A DNA stretch of 64,000 nucleotides, taken from Hyphomicrobiaceae bacterium (lineage in GTDB: Bacteria; Pseudomonadota; Alphaproteobacteria; Rhizobiales; Hyphomicrobiaceae). A program made the translations under genes and the position numbers. Of the stretch, positions 24,745 to 33,332 are shown piece after piece. The stretch is from NCBI GenBank assembly GCA_022844275.1, contig JALHMB010000001.1:248001-312000 (forward strand), given 5' to 3'. Under the pieces are notes generated by a model. That model had not been told where the DNA came from. It made no database searches and saw only the letters and a program-made list of their open reading frames with translations. How positions within the stretch are numbered: the stretch's first letter is position 1; the number at the start of each line of letters is the position of its first letter.

Positions 24745-25350
24745 CTACTGCTCGAGCACCAGCTGCCCGCGGCTCATTTCGGCGCGACGGAGCTGGCCGA
24801 GAAAGCTCATGCCGAGTAGCGTCTTCGTCATCTTGCCGGGCTCGGCGACGGCTGCGCGCACGTCGCGGACTATGATGTCTTCGATGGCTACGCTGTCGAG
24901 CGTAACCATCGCCACACGCGCGAGGCCGTTCGCAGTGCTGACGCGATGCGTATAGTCGCTGTCGCGGATGTGGACGCCGGCGTTCTGCGCGTCCTCGAAG
25001 GTCAGGGCCACGATCGAGGCGCCGGTGTCGACCATGGCCTGCACAGCCCGGCCGTTGACGTGAATACGCGAGAAGAAGTGCCCGTGGGCGCCAGCCTTGA
25101 GCTGCACCACGCGTCCGCCCGACGTGTTGGAAGCCGGCTCGTCCGAAGGCGGGTCTTCGTCATCATTGGAGGCCGTCATCGGGCGATCGGAAGCCCCGCT
25201 CGGCGGCGCGTCCTCTCGATACTCGAGCCCGGGACTAAGCAGCTCGCGCACGAGATCGGCGTTCATCACGCCAATGACTCCCATGCCGGCGAGACCGATC
25301 CAGGCCGCCGCCAGTTTCAAGGCATTCGATGCGGAAGGCGATAACGCCAT
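24745..25350 (-). CDS. TIGR02281-type retropepsin-like aspartic protease (first copy)
   Basis: The protein is 201 residues from ATG 25350. An N-terminal segment ALKLAAAWIGLAGMGVIGVM anchors it in the membrane, followed by an acidic Ser/Pro-rich linker. The C-terminal 120 residues are a single retropepsin domain: QAMVDTGASIVALTFEDA with catalytic Asp108, a flap region, and KTLLGMSFLGQLRRAEM near the end. One domain means it must dimerise to be active, as in retroviral proteases. Location is probably periplasmic and tethered. A second, longer paralogue lies 58 bases upstream on the same strand, so the two form an operon with DUF1289. Confidence 0.88.
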   Translation of the reverse strand: MALSPSASNALKLAAAWIGLAGMGVIGVMNADLVRELLSPGLEYREDAPPSGASDRPMTASNDDEDPPSDEPASNTSGGRVVQLKAGAHGHFFSRIHVNGRAVQAMVDTGASIVALTFEDAQNAGVHIRDSDYTHRVSTANGLARVAMVTLDSVAIEDIIVRDVRAAVAEPGKMTKTLLGMSFLGQLRRAEMSRGQLVLEQ

Positions 25351-25408
25351 GACCGAGAGCTTCCCGCCTGAGTACACAGCCGGGCGCCACCACGGAGCTC
25401 AAGCTGTA

Positions 25409-26110
25409 TCAGCTCCTCAGCGTCAGAAAGTCCCCGGAGAACTCATAAGAGCGCAGGCGGCTTAAAAAACTCATACCGAGAAGATTCTCGCGTAGCGCCC
25501 CGGGCTTGGAGACGAGCGCATCCACACCCTCGACTTGTATGGACCCGATGGCGATGCTGCTCAGGCGAACGTGGGCGGCATAGGTGACGCCGTTCGCAGT
25601 CTGGACGGGCACCGTGTACTTCAGTCGGCCCGTATCCACGCCGAACCGTGCGGCGTCGACCTCACGAATGACGACGGTCGAGGCCCCCGTATCCACAAGC
25701 ATGGGCATAGTCTGGCCATTCACGCGCGCGTTAACAATGAAGTGGCCGTCACGGCGCTTGCGGATGCGGACGGCCTGCGCGCCCGGCGTGCTCGGCTCGA
25801 TGGAAACCGCGCTGCCGGGCGGGCTCAGCTCACCGCGCACGCGATAGGCGATCTCGGTGATCTCGTCGCGGTAGCTGTAACCGGCGACAAGAACGAAGGC
25901 GATGGCCGCCCATGTGAGGAAGTCACGCGCGGCCTGCAGCGTGCGCCCGCGATAGGAGCCGGCAAGCGAGAGTATGATCACTATCAGAAAGGCGGCGAGG
26001 AAGCCTGCCGCCGCGAGATCCGACCAGTCGAGACCGAACAGCGTCGCGTCGCCCGCAATGAGCAGGGCAAGCGCACCGATCAGGATCATCAACACGATCA
26101 GCCAGCCCAT
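25409..26110 (-). CDS. TIGR02281-type retropepsin-like aspartic protease (second copy)
   Basis: The protein is 233 residues. It has three hydrophobic segments in the first 80 residues (WLIVLMILIGALALLIAG, FLAAFLIVIILSLAG, FLTWAAIAFVLVAGY), then a linker and the retropepsin domain. The catalytic motif PMLVDTGASTVVI holds Asp140, and ENLLGMSFLSRLRSYEFSG near the C-terminus matches the paralogue downstream. Predicted as a membrane-bound, dimerising protease facing the periplasm. It begins four bases after the stop of the small DUF1289 gene upstream. The natural substrate of the family is not known. Confidence 0.9.
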   Translation of the reverse strand: MGWLIVLMILIGALALLIAGDATLFGLDWSDLAAAGFLAAFLIVIILSLAGSYRGRTLQAARDFLTWAAIAFVLVAGYSYRDEITEIAYRVRGELSPPGSAVSIEPSTPGAQAVRIRKRRDGHFIVNARVNGQTMPMLVDTGASTVVIREVDAARFGVDTGRLKYTVPVQTANGVTYAAHVRLSSIAIGSIQVEGVDALVSKPGALRENLLGMSFLSRLRSYEFSGDFLTLRS

Positions 26111-26114
26111 TGCC

Positions 26115-26315
26115 TCAATCTCCGGCGCCGGACGGAACCGCAGCCTTTGTCATACGCTGCCGCTCCGGCAAGAGAGCCATGATTCTGCGGCGCTCAGCGG
26201 GCGCAAATGTGCTCCACGCGGCAATCTCCGCGAGCGTCCGTGCACAACCCGCACACAGGCCAGACCGCGGGTCCATAACACAAACCTGAATGCACGGACT
26301 TTCCATCGCGCTCAC
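26115..26315 (-). CDS. DUF1289 small cysteine-rich protein
   Basis: The protein is 66 residues from GTG 26315, or 63 from ATG 26306. The pattern SPCIQVCVMDPRSGLCAGC gives C-x3-C, then C-x2-C, with the following RTLAEIAAWSTF helix, as in DUF1289. The four cysteines probably bind one zinc or iron. Such proteins are short and cytoplasmic, with no defined role, and are often found beside membrane proteases as here. The gene precedes the second retropepsin with a four-base gap. Confidence 0.88.
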   Translation of the reverse strand: MSAMESPCIQVCVMDPRSGLCAGCARTLAEIAAWSTFAPAERRRIMALLPERQRMTKAAVPSGAGD

Positions 26316-26470
26316 GAGCTATCGCACGGCGCCTCGCCGATCACGCTCGCGCATAGTGCGCCGGCCGGGATCGTTGCTGCCAGAAGGCTTAAATAGGATC
26401 ACGGCAGCCGGGTGGCAATGTCCAGCCCAAGCATCTCTTTGATTTTGCAGTGTGGTCGTTCAGCGACCAT

Positions 26471-28060
26471 TCAGCTCATCATGGCAGCGTGGGGCGCACG
26501 GCCGCCCGCGCGGGGCCGCTCCCAGCCGCCATGAGCCGAGGCGGCGCGATGGCGCTCCTGGCCGAGCGGCTGGAGCGGTGGCAATGTCTCCATGACGCGC
26601 TGGCGGGGAAGCGCAACAAGCACTTCCGTGCCTTTGCGGAGTTCCGAGCGCAGCTCGAAAATGCCTTCGTGCAGCTCAACAAGGCTCTTCACGATCGGCA
26701 GGCCGAGACCGGTGCCGCCTTCGGCATTCTGGTGCGCGAGGGAGCCCTGGCCGAAAGCCTGCATGATACGCGGGATTTCCTCGCGCGGGATACCGGGGCC
26801 TGTATCGCGGATGCAGAGCGTCTGTCCGCCTGCATCGTCGCGGTAGACGCTGAGCGTGATCCGTCCGCCCTTGGGCGTGAACTTGAGGGCATTGGACAGC
26901 AGATTGAGGCAGACCTGGCGCATGGCGCGCTCGTCCGCCCAGACCATCGGCAGCGTCTGGTCGAGGTCGAGCTCGATGGTGAGGTTCTTGCTTTCGGCAC
27001 GCAGCTTCAGGAGGCGGTGGCAATCCTCGGCGACATCCACGAGGCGGATGGCTTCCTCGTTGAGATCGTAGCGGCCGGCCTCGATGCGGGAGATGTCGAG
27101 GATCTCGTTGATCAGGTGAAGGAGGTGGCTGCCGCTGTAATGCACGTTGGCAGCGTACTCTTTGTAGGTCTGGTTCTTGAGCGGCCCAAGCAGCTCGGCC
27201 TTCATCACCTCGGAGAAGCCGAGAATGGCGTTGAGCGGCGTCCGCAGCTCATGGCTCATGGTGGCGAGAAAGCGCGACTTCGCGACGTTCGCCGATTCAG
27301 CGCGGCGGCGTGCCTCGTCCGACGTTGCCTTCTCCTGCTCCAGCTCGGCAATGAGCGCGTCCTTTTCGGCTCGGTATGCGAGCATGGCGAGTGCCGTCGA
27401 GTTGAGGCCCTTCGCCAGGAAAATGAAGTAAACGTGCACGCCGAGCGCCATCGAGGCCATGGCCCAGTAGAAGGGATGGCCGAGCAGCAGCAGGCGAACG
27501 ACGACCGCGATCGTCATCGGGATGGTGCCGACGTAGAGAATGGGGAGCGCGGTCGAAGCGAAGGTCATGCGGATCGCGAGAACGACGATCAGCGACGCGA
27601 ACAGGAAGACGTGAGAGGCGGAGTCCGTCGCGCCGATCCCAACGAGTGCAAAGCCCGCCCAAACGACGCCATTGACGGTCTCGGCAAGAATGAGACGGCG
27701 GCGCCAGAGCCTAGTGTTGATCTCGTTGCGCGGGAGCGCGACGAAACGGCGGCAAAGCTCGAGCAGCGCCACCTTGGAGCCGATCACCATGACCAGCCAA
27801 AGCACGGCCTCAGCCTTCGTGGCCCAGAACATCGAGGCCAGAGAGAAGATCACGGCAAGGAGCTGAATGGTCGCGACGGCGCTGAGCTCGTTCCTCACGA
27901 ACATCAACAGCATTTCGTACTCGAAGCCGGGTTTGTCCTCGGCTTCGATGGCCAAGCGCCGGCGCGCATCGCGCACCTGGAAGCCCGGATGCGCACGCAC
28001 AATCCTGGGTCGGCGGGGGCTGGTGCCCGCTTCCATCGCTGTGGTGCTGGCCGATGACAC
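26471..28060 (-). CDS. Membrane-bound sensor histidine kinase
   Basis: The protein is about 529 residues using GTG 28060; an upstream ATG would lengthen the soluble N-terminus. Five or six hydrophobic segments fill residues 40-220 (for example TIQLLAVIFSLASMFWA and GVVWAGFALVGIGA). A short coiled coil leads to the HisKA box FLATMSHELRTPLNAILGF. The ATP-binding domain follows: QVCLNLLSNALKFTPKGG, CIRDTGPGIP and GGTGLGLPIVKSLVELH. The arrangement resembles PleC/DivJ-like kinases of alphaproteobacteria. No response regulator lies next to it, so it is an orphan. The final 45 residues are basic and unrelated to the domain. Confidence 0.88.
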   Translation of the reverse strand: MSSASTTAMEAGTSPRRPRIVRAHPGFQVRDARRRLAIEAEDKPGFEYEMLLMFVRNELSAVATIQLLAVIFSLASMFWATKAEAVLWLVMVIGSKVALLELCRRFVALPRNEINTRLWRRRLILAETVNGVVWAGFALVGIGATDSASHVFLFASLIVVLAIRMTFASTALPILYVGTIPMTIAVVVRLLLLGHPFYWAMASMALGVHVYFIFLAKGLNSTALAMLAYRAEKDALIAELEQEKATSDEARRRAESANVAKSRFLATMSHELRTPLNAILGFSEVMKAELLGPLKNQTYKEYAANVHYSGSHLLHLINEILDISRIEAGRYDLNEEAIRLVDVAEDCHRLLKLRAESKNLTIELDLDQTLPMVWADERAMRQVCLNLLSNALKFTPKGGRITLSVYRDDAGGQTLCIRDTGPGIPREEIPRIMQAFGQGSLAHQNAEGGTGLGLPIVKSLVELHEGIFELRSELRKGTEVLVALPRQRVMETLPPLQPLGQERHRAASAHGGWERPRAGGRAPHAAMMS

Positions 28061-28377
28061 GTGTTGACCCCAAAGTCCCTCGCGGGGGCAGACCGCCTCG
28101 TGGACCCAACCGCTCCGCCGGAGCTCGCGACCGGCCATGTCCTTCGAGACTTCTGCCTTAGTCCTCAGGATGAGAATGATCTGTAAATCACTAACTTCGC
28201 GTTTACTCTGATCCAAAGGTTATAATTACATTGCAGCTAATGCGAATTTTGCCTCGCCGATTGCCACGTTCCGGCAACATCCGGAAGGCTGCCACGCAAC
28301 GCGGCCGACCAGCATTGCACGCCAGGGGCGGCTCGATTACGACTAGGCCAATTACCCCCCAAGTCCGGAGACCCCCC
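28061..28377. other. Divergent promoter region of kinase and GST genes
   Basis: No gene is supported here. TATAAT at 28221-28226 is a good -10 box in either reading context, but no clear -35 is found at 17 bases. The region lies between divergent genes and probably holds both promoters. Confidence 0.35.
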
Positions 28378-28989
28378 ATGAAGCTCCTCGAGACCCGGAT
28401 GGCGCCCAATCCGCGGCGCGTGCGAATCTTCCTTGCCGAGAAGGGCATCGAGGTCCCGACCGAAGAGCTCGATCTCATGAAGGGCGAGCTCAAAAGCGAT
28501 AGCTTCACAAAGCTGAACAAGCTTCAGAAAGTCCCGGTCCTCCTGCTCGATGACGGCACACCGATCTGCGAGACGATCGCAATATGCCGGTACTTCGAAG
28601 AGTTGCATCCAGAACCCGCACTGTTCGGCAAGGGTGCTCTGGGCAAAGCAACCGTCGAGATGTGGCAGCGGCGCATGGAACTCGGCCTGATGGCGGCCGT
28701 TACCTCCGCATTCCGGCATCTGCATCCGGCCATGGCCAATCATGAAGTGCCGCAGGTTGCGGCCTGGGGCGAGGCGAACAAGCCGAGGGCCCTCGACATG
28801 CTCCGCATTCTCGACGAGCAGCTTGCGAGCAACCGCTATGTCGCGGGCGACACCTATTCGGTCGCAGACATCACGGCGCTCGTCACGATGGACTTCATGA
28901 AGCCGGCGCGCGTACAGCGGCCGGAAGGTCTCGTCAATGTCGAGCGCTGGTACAAAGAGGTTGCAGCGCGCCCAAGCGCCAAGGCCTGA
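28378..28989 (+). CDS. Glutathione S-transferase family protein
   Basis: The protein is 203 residues from ATG 28378. The N-terminal thioredoxin-like domain reads KLLETRMAPNPRRVRIFLAE, and the glutathione-binding loop is KVPVLLLDDGTPICETIAIC. The C-terminal helical domain ends with YVAGDTYSVADITALVTMDF, containing the conserved N-capping Asp of the family. It uses glutathione to conjugate or reduce small molecules in the cytoplasm. The length is normal for the family, and the neighbour genes give no clue to the substrate. Confidence 0.9.
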   Translation: MKLLETRMAPNPRRVRIFLAEKGIEVPTEELDLMKGELKSDSFTKLNKLQKVPVLLLDDGTPICETIAICRYFEELHPEPALFGKGALGKATVEMWQRRMELGLMAAVTSAFRHLHPAMANHEVPQVAAWGEANKPRALDMLRILDEQLASNRYVAGDTYSVADITALVTMDFMKPARVQRPEGLVNVERWYKEVAARPSAKA

Positions 28990-29032
28990 GGCCCGGGGCG
29001 CGAACGAGCAAACCTGAGGTGATGACGCGGTG

Positions 29033-29776
29033 ATGAGACTTACGGTCGTCGGATGCGGCGATGCCTTCGGGTCCGGCGGGCGGCTGCAGACCGGCTATCA
29101 CGTTGATCTCGGCCACCACCGCTTTCTGATCGACTGCGGCGCGACAAGCCTCATCGGCCTTAACGCGCTCGGGCTCGATCCGAATGCTGTTTCCACCATC
29201 TTTCTCTCGCACCTGCACGGCGACCATTACAGCGGCCTCGTGTGGTGGATGCTCCACGCACAGCACGTCGCCAAACGGAAGGATCCACTCACCGTCATCG
29301 GGCCACCGGGCGTCGAGGATCGCGTGATGCAAACGGCGGAGCTGATGTTCCCCGGCTCTACGAAAGTCGAGCGGCGGTATCCGCTGATCTTCAAGGAGTG
29401 CCATGCCGGCGCGCCACTCGTCGAAGGACCGGTGATGGTGACGGCATGGGAGGTCTCGCATCCATCGGGCGCGCCTTCGCATGCGCTACGCTTCGAGACC
29501 GGCGGAAAGATCCTCTCGTTCTCGGGCGATACCGAGTGGGTCGAAGCACTCGTGCCGGTCAGCGCCGGCGCCGACCTCTTCATCACCGAGTGCTATGCCT
29601 TCGATGGCCCCGTGCGCTTTCACACGAGCTGGAAGATCATCGAAGAGAACCTTCCGCGCATCGTGGCGAAGCGCATTCTGCTGACGCACATGAACGGATC
29701 GATGCTCGCGCGCCGCCACGAGATCAACCAGCCAAATATCCTGCTGGCCGAGGACGGCCTCGTCGTCGAGATATGA
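29033..29776 (+). CDS. Metallo-beta-lactamase-fold hydrolase (RNase Z-like)
   Basis: The protein is 247 residues from ATG 29033, preceded by GAGGTG. The zinc motif HLHGDHYSGLVWWML is followed by downstream ligand positions (VSHPSGAPSHALRFE, FSGDTEWVEALVPVSAGADL and LLTHMNGSM). The overall shape matches the ribonuclease-Z-like or cyclic-nucleotide phosphodiesterase-like branch of the fold. It is probably cytoplasmic, with no signal peptide. Its stop overlaps the start of the next gene by four bases, so the two are translated together. Substrate unknown. Confidence 0.85.
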   Translation: MRLTVVGCGDAFGSGGRLQTGYHVDLGHHRFLIDCGATSLIGLNALGLDPNAVSTIFLSHLHGDHYSGLVWWMLHAQHVAKRKDPLTVIGPPGVEDRVMQTAELMFPGSTKVERRYPLIFKECHAGAPLVEGPVMVTAWEVSHPSGAPSHALRFETGGKILSFSGDTEWVEALVPVSAGADLFITECYAFDGPVRFHTSWKIIEENLPRIVAKRILLTHMNGSMLARRHEINQPNILLAEDGLVVEI

Positions 29777-30426
29777 CGCCCGCGCGGCCAGCGCCCACTT
29801 CGCGACGCGCGCTCAAGGCAATCGTCGAAGACATCCGCGCCTGCCGCATTTGTCGCGATGCCCCGAAGGGCACGCCGCTGCCGCACGAACCGCGTCCCGT
29901 TCTGCGCGTAAGCACGACAGCGCGTATCGGCGTTTTCGGTCAAGCGCCAGGCACGCGCGTGCACGCATCGGGCAAGCCCTTCACGGATCCATCAGGCGTG
30001 CGCCTCCGCCAGTGGATGGGCGTGACGAACGAGGAATTCTACGACGTCGCCCGCATTGCCATCATTCCCATGGGCTTCTGTTTTCCCGGGCTCGATGCTA
30101 AGGGCGGTGATCTTCCCCCCCGTCGCGAATGCGCGCCGGCATGGCGTGCGCGATTGATGGCCGCTCTGCCGAACCTCGAGCTGATGTTGCTCGTCGGGCA
30201 GTACGCGCAGCGCTGGCATCTCGGTACTGATGCAGGCCGCGATCTCACGAGCACGGTCGAGCGCTGGCGCGAGATTGTTGCGCGCCCCGGCGGCCCCGTG
30301 ATGGTGCCGCTGCCTCATCCATCGTGGCGCAACAACGCCTGGATCAAGCGCAACGGATGGTTTGATGCGGAGCTGCTGCCATGGCTGCGAGCAGCCGTGC
30401 GCGCCAAGCTTGTGACGTTCACATAA
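29773..30426 (+). CDS. Uracil-DNA glycosylase superfamily protein
   Basis: The protein is 217 residues, starting at an ATG inside the previous stop. Motif A is GVFGQAPGTRVHASGKPF, the catalytic loop of uracil-DNA glycosylases. Motif B is VPLPHPSWRNN, the conserved H-P-S loop that inserts into the minor groove. Cysteines in CRICRD, MGFCFP and REC may bind an iron-sulfur cluster, as in family 4 and 5 enzymes, but this is not certain. The enzyme would cut uracil or deaminated bases from DNA. The overlap with the MBL hydrolase gene is conserved-looking and suggests a functional link. Confidence 0.85.
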   Translation: MTPARPAPTSRRALKAIVEDIRACRICRDAPKGTPLPHEPRPVLRVSTTARIGVFGQAPGTRVHASGKPFTDPSGVRLRQWMGVTNEEFYDVARIAIIPMGFCFPGLDAKGGDLPPRRECAPAWRARLMAALPNLELMLLVGQYAQRWHLGTDAGRDLTSTVERWREIVARPGGPVMVPLPHPSWRNNAWIKRNGWFDAELLPWLRAAVRAKLVTFT

Positions 30427-30533
30427 CGTAACCCCAGTGCCACAGCGCCCGACGCGCGATTTCGACCGCGACGGATTTGCGCGCGCAGGCACGTTGTCGT
30501 CGCGCCTGACAAACTCACCATGGGGTGGAACAC

Positions 30534-30944
30534 ATGATCAGATCTATCTTTGCCTTCGCGCTCGTTGGCGCCATCGCGTTTCTGTCGATCGGTGATGCGG
30601 AAGCACGCCGCGGCGGCGAACGGAATTGGGAGCTGCTCGGTTCACAGAAAGTCGGCTTCCTCGGCGATAGGGACGTCATTCAGGTTGGCCGCAAGGACGG
30701 TGACTTTTCCGCGATCAAATTGCGCGTGAAGGGGAACGAAGTCGAATTCCTCGACGTCAAAGTCGTCTACGCCAACGGCCAGTCCGACAACGTCCAAGTG
30801 CGCAACAAGATCCGCGCCGGCGGCGAAACTCGCGCCATCGATCTCAAGGGTGGTGACCGCTTCATTCGTCGCGTCGAACTCGTGTATCGTTCGCGCCCGA
30901 GCTTCAAAGGGCAGGCCACCGTAGAGCTGTGGGGCAAGGACTAA
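30534..30944 (+). CDS. Exported small protein, DUF2541-like
   Basis: The protein is 136 residues from ATG 30534 with GGGGTGG upstream. Residues 1-23 are a signal peptide (MIRSIFAFALVGAIAFLSIG ending before EARRGG). The mature part is beta-rich: WELLGSQKVGFLGDRDVIQV, IKLRVKGNEVEFLDVKVVY, and a C-terminal FIRRVELVYRSRPSFKG ending ATVELWGKD. The last segment is the signature I recall for DUF2541-like proteins, with unknown function. Periplasmic location is predicted. It is followed 20 bases later by a hairpin terminator. Confidence 0.75.
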   Translation: MIRSIFAFALVGAIAFLSIGDAEARRGGERNWELLGSQKVGFLGDRDVIQVGRKDGDFSAIKLRVKGNEVEFLDVKVVYANGQSDNVQVRNKIRAGGETRAIDLKGGDRFIRRVELVYRSRPSFKGQATVELWGKD

Positions 30945-30964
30945 TTCGCAAGGATGAAAAGATT

Positions 30965-30997
30965 TGGGGCCAGGCATGACGCTTGGCCCCATTCATT
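30965..30997 (+). terminator. Hairpin terminator
   Basis: TGGGGCCA (30965-30972) and TGGCCCCA (30984-30991) form an 8-bp stem with an 11-base loop just after the exported protein gene. The following bases ATTCATTCC are T-rich. Confidence 0.55.
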
Positions 30998-31018
30998 CCT
31001 GCCATGGCAAGAAATCAT

Positions 31019-32446
31019 TCAGCTCAGCTCGTGAATGCGGAAATTGAGTCCGCCACGCGGCGTTAGCGTCACCGTCGCGTTGATGCCGGGATGCTCAGCT
31101 GCCGGCGCGTACTTGTTGCCGACATACTCGGGGCGAAAGCGGCGGAGCAGCATGGACAGCGCGAGCGTGTTCTCGACCTGACTCATGGCGCCGCCGATGC
31201 ACGCGCGCTTGCCGCCACCGAACGGGATGTACGTGTAAGGCTTACGCTTCTTCGCAGCCTCACCCATGAAGCGCTCGGGACGGAAGCTCTCCGGATCCTC
31301 CCAGAAGCGCGCGTCGTGATGTGCGCCATAGGCGAAGAGCACGACGCGATCGCCCGCCTTGATCTGCTTACCCGCGATCTCGTCGTCCTTCGACGCGACG
31401 CGGATGAGGCCCCAGATCGGCGGATAGAAACGCATGGTCTCCTGGATGACGGCGCGCGTGTAAGCGAGCCCCGAATAATCTGCGGCGGTTGGTTCGCGCG
31501 AGCCATAGACCTCTTCGCCCTCGCGGCGGATGCGCTCGACGATCTCGGGGCTGCGTGAAGCTTCATACAGCGCCCAGGCGAGCGTCAGCGCGGTCGTCTC
31601 AGTGCCGGCCCAGAGATACTGCTTCAGCTCGTCCACGGCCTGTTGCTCGTCGAACTCCGGCACGTTCGGATCGGCAGTCACGGCCTGGATCATCTTGAGC
31701 AGCGTGCGCTCGCGCTCTTCGCGCGGGTTAGCGGCGAAGATGGAGGGCGGCACGCCGGCCCAGGCTTCCATGGCCTTCGCGATGCTGTCCTCGGAAATCT
31801 CGAAGTCCGCGTCCGCCATCTTCTTCATGCGAAGATCTTTATGGCTCGGCACGTCGGTATAGGTCTTCACGCACTTGAAGATGAAGTGCGGATTGAAGGG
31901 CATGTCGCGATCGAACAGCGCCTTGCAGATCATGTCCGCGGCGAGCGTCCAGGTCTGCTCGACCATCTCGACACTCTCGCCCGTCCGCGCGAGCTCGGCC
32001 CAGATGTCCATCTTCTGGCGGATCGCGGTGAGGAAGTACGGGATGTACTCGGCGAACATGTCGGGGTGGAACGCCGGCTGCTGCGGCATCCGTATCTTCT
32101 GCCAGAGCGCGCCGTCATGCGTGATCATCGACTTGCCGAAGACCGGACGCAGGCCGTCGAAGTACTTGATGTAGTCGTCGGCCTTGGTAACGAGCACGCG
32201 CTTGAAATGATCGGGCTCGGAAAGAAAGACCACGCGCTCATTGGCCATGGTCACCGCAATGACGCCGCCATAGCGCTGCGTGAGCTGCTGGAGGATCATC
32301 ATCGGGTTGGCAGCGGCGCCCTTCTGCAGGGCTGTCAGCTTGAACCAGATGCTTTCCTGATCACCGAGGCCCTGCGTGTGCTGCGCGGGGACTGCGGCAA
32401 TCCCTGTAGACAGACTTTCCTCAGCCGGCGTATGAATCGCGGTCAT
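31019..32446 (-). CDS. Cytochrome P450
   Basis: The protein is 475 residues. All P450 marks are present. The oxygen-binding I-helix reads LWAGTETTALTLAWALY and the E-x-x-R motif is in IQETMRFYPP. The heme-binding loop YIPFGGGKRACIGGAM places the axial cysteine at Cys416. The N-terminus has no membrane anchor, so the enzyme is soluble, as in many bacteria. It is more like the fatty-acid-type long CYPs than small class I ones, but no redox partner gene lies next to it. Electron donors must be elsewhere. Substrate unknown. Confidence 0.94.
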   Translation of the reverse strand: MTAIHTPAEESLSTGIAAVPAQHTQGLGDQESIWFKLTALQKGAAANPMMILQQLTQRYGGVIAVTMANERVVFLSEPDHFKRVLVTKADDYIKYFDGLRPVFGKSMITHDGALWQKIRMPQQPAFHPDMFAEYIPYFLTAIRQKMDIWAELARTGESVEMVEQTWTLAADMICKALFDRDMPFNPHFIFKCVKTYTDVPSHKDLRMKKMADADFEISEDSIAKAMEAWAGVPPSIFAANPREERERTLLKMIQAVTADPNVPEFDEQQAVDELKQYLWAGTETTALTLAWALYEASRSPEIVERIRREGEEVYGSREPTAADYSGLAYTRAVIQETMRFYPPIWGLIRVASKDDEIAGKQIKAGDRVVLFAYGAHHDARFWEDPESFRPERFMGEAAKKRKPYTYIPFGGGKRACIGGAMSQVENTLALSMLLRRFRPEYVGNKYAPAAEHPGINATVTLTPRGGLNFRIHELS

Positions 32447-32666
32447 TGGCGTGCGTTCCTAGCGCCCGCGCAAAATGAACGCGGACCATCGAGGTTGTCT
32501 TCGCCCGTCCGGCTGTTCCTCACCCCCCGGCGCTCCATGGCATCTGACGTGCCTTTGGCTGCCAAAGGGTCTCGTATCACCCGCCCGGCAGGGCTGTCCA
32601 CGCACGGTCACTTTACCGCTGCATTTTGGCGCGGGCTGTGACCGAAACGCGAACCTTTCCCTTTTA

Positions 32667-33332
32667 CTAACTCGATCCGCCCACATCGGGCGAGATCAGC
32701 CGACCTGATTGGTTAACGTCGCTCAGTATATTCACGCGCTCGTTTTCGAGTCGCGCCGTGCCGGACGCCACGAGGGCGAGGGCGCGCGGGTAAATCACGT
32801 GCTCGAGATGCAAAATGCGATCCGCGAGGCTATCGGGCGTATCTCCGTCGATGACCGGCACGGCCCCCTGGGCAATGATCGGGCCGGCATCCATTTCGGC
32901 GACCACGTAATGAACGGTACAGCCGGCAATGCGAACGCCGTCGGCAATAGCCCGGGCATGGGTATGGAGGCCCGGATAGAGCGGCAGGAGCGAGGGGTGG
33001 ATATTGATCATACGCCCGGCCCAGCGCGCGACGAATCCTGGCGTCATGAGGCGCATGAAGCCGGCGCAGGCGACCATTTCGACCCCCTGCCCCTCCAGAA
33101 CGGCGTGGAGCGCCTCCTCGAAGGCTTCCCGCGTTGCATAAGCCTTGTGATCCACGGCATGGGCGGCAATACCCTGCTCGTGCGCCCAGGCGAGACCAGC
33201 GGCCGCTGGTCGGTTCGAGGCGACGCAGACGATTTCGGCGGGATAGTCGGGTGCGCGCGCCGCTTCCACGAGCGCCATCATGTTGGAGCCGCGGCCCGAG
33301 ATGAGAACGCCGACGCGCCGGCGCGGCTTCAC
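32667..33332 (-). CDS. purN: Phosphoribosylglycinamide formyltransferase
   Basis: The protein is 221 residues, the usual length. It reads [19 protein letters not shown] at the N-terminus, the phosphate-binding loop. [18 protein letters not shown] carries the conserved His of the catalytic site, and the [20 protein letters not shown] segment includes the catalytic Asp. The enzyme adds the formyl group from 10-formyl-THF to GAR in purine synthesis. The start overlaps the purM stop by four bases, the standard purM-purN arrangement in alphaproteobacteria. Confidence 0.95.
   Translation of the reverse strand: MKPRRRVGVLISGRGSNMMALVEAARAPDYPAEIVCVASNRPAAAGLAWAHEQGIAAHAVDHKAYATREAFEEALHAVLEGQGVEMVACAGFMRLMTPGFVARWAGRMINIHPSLLPLYPGLHTHARAIADGVRIAGCTVHYVVAEMDAGPIIAQGAVPVIDGDTPDSLADRILHLEHVIYPRALALVASGTARLENERVNILSDVNQSGRLISPDVGGSS

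Noticed and set aside
26450-28057. Open frame of about 535 codons on the plus strand
   Set aside because: It is exactly antisense to the histidine kinase, whose HisKA and ATPase motifs are clear. The plus-strand translation has no domain and is caused by GC-rich third positions.
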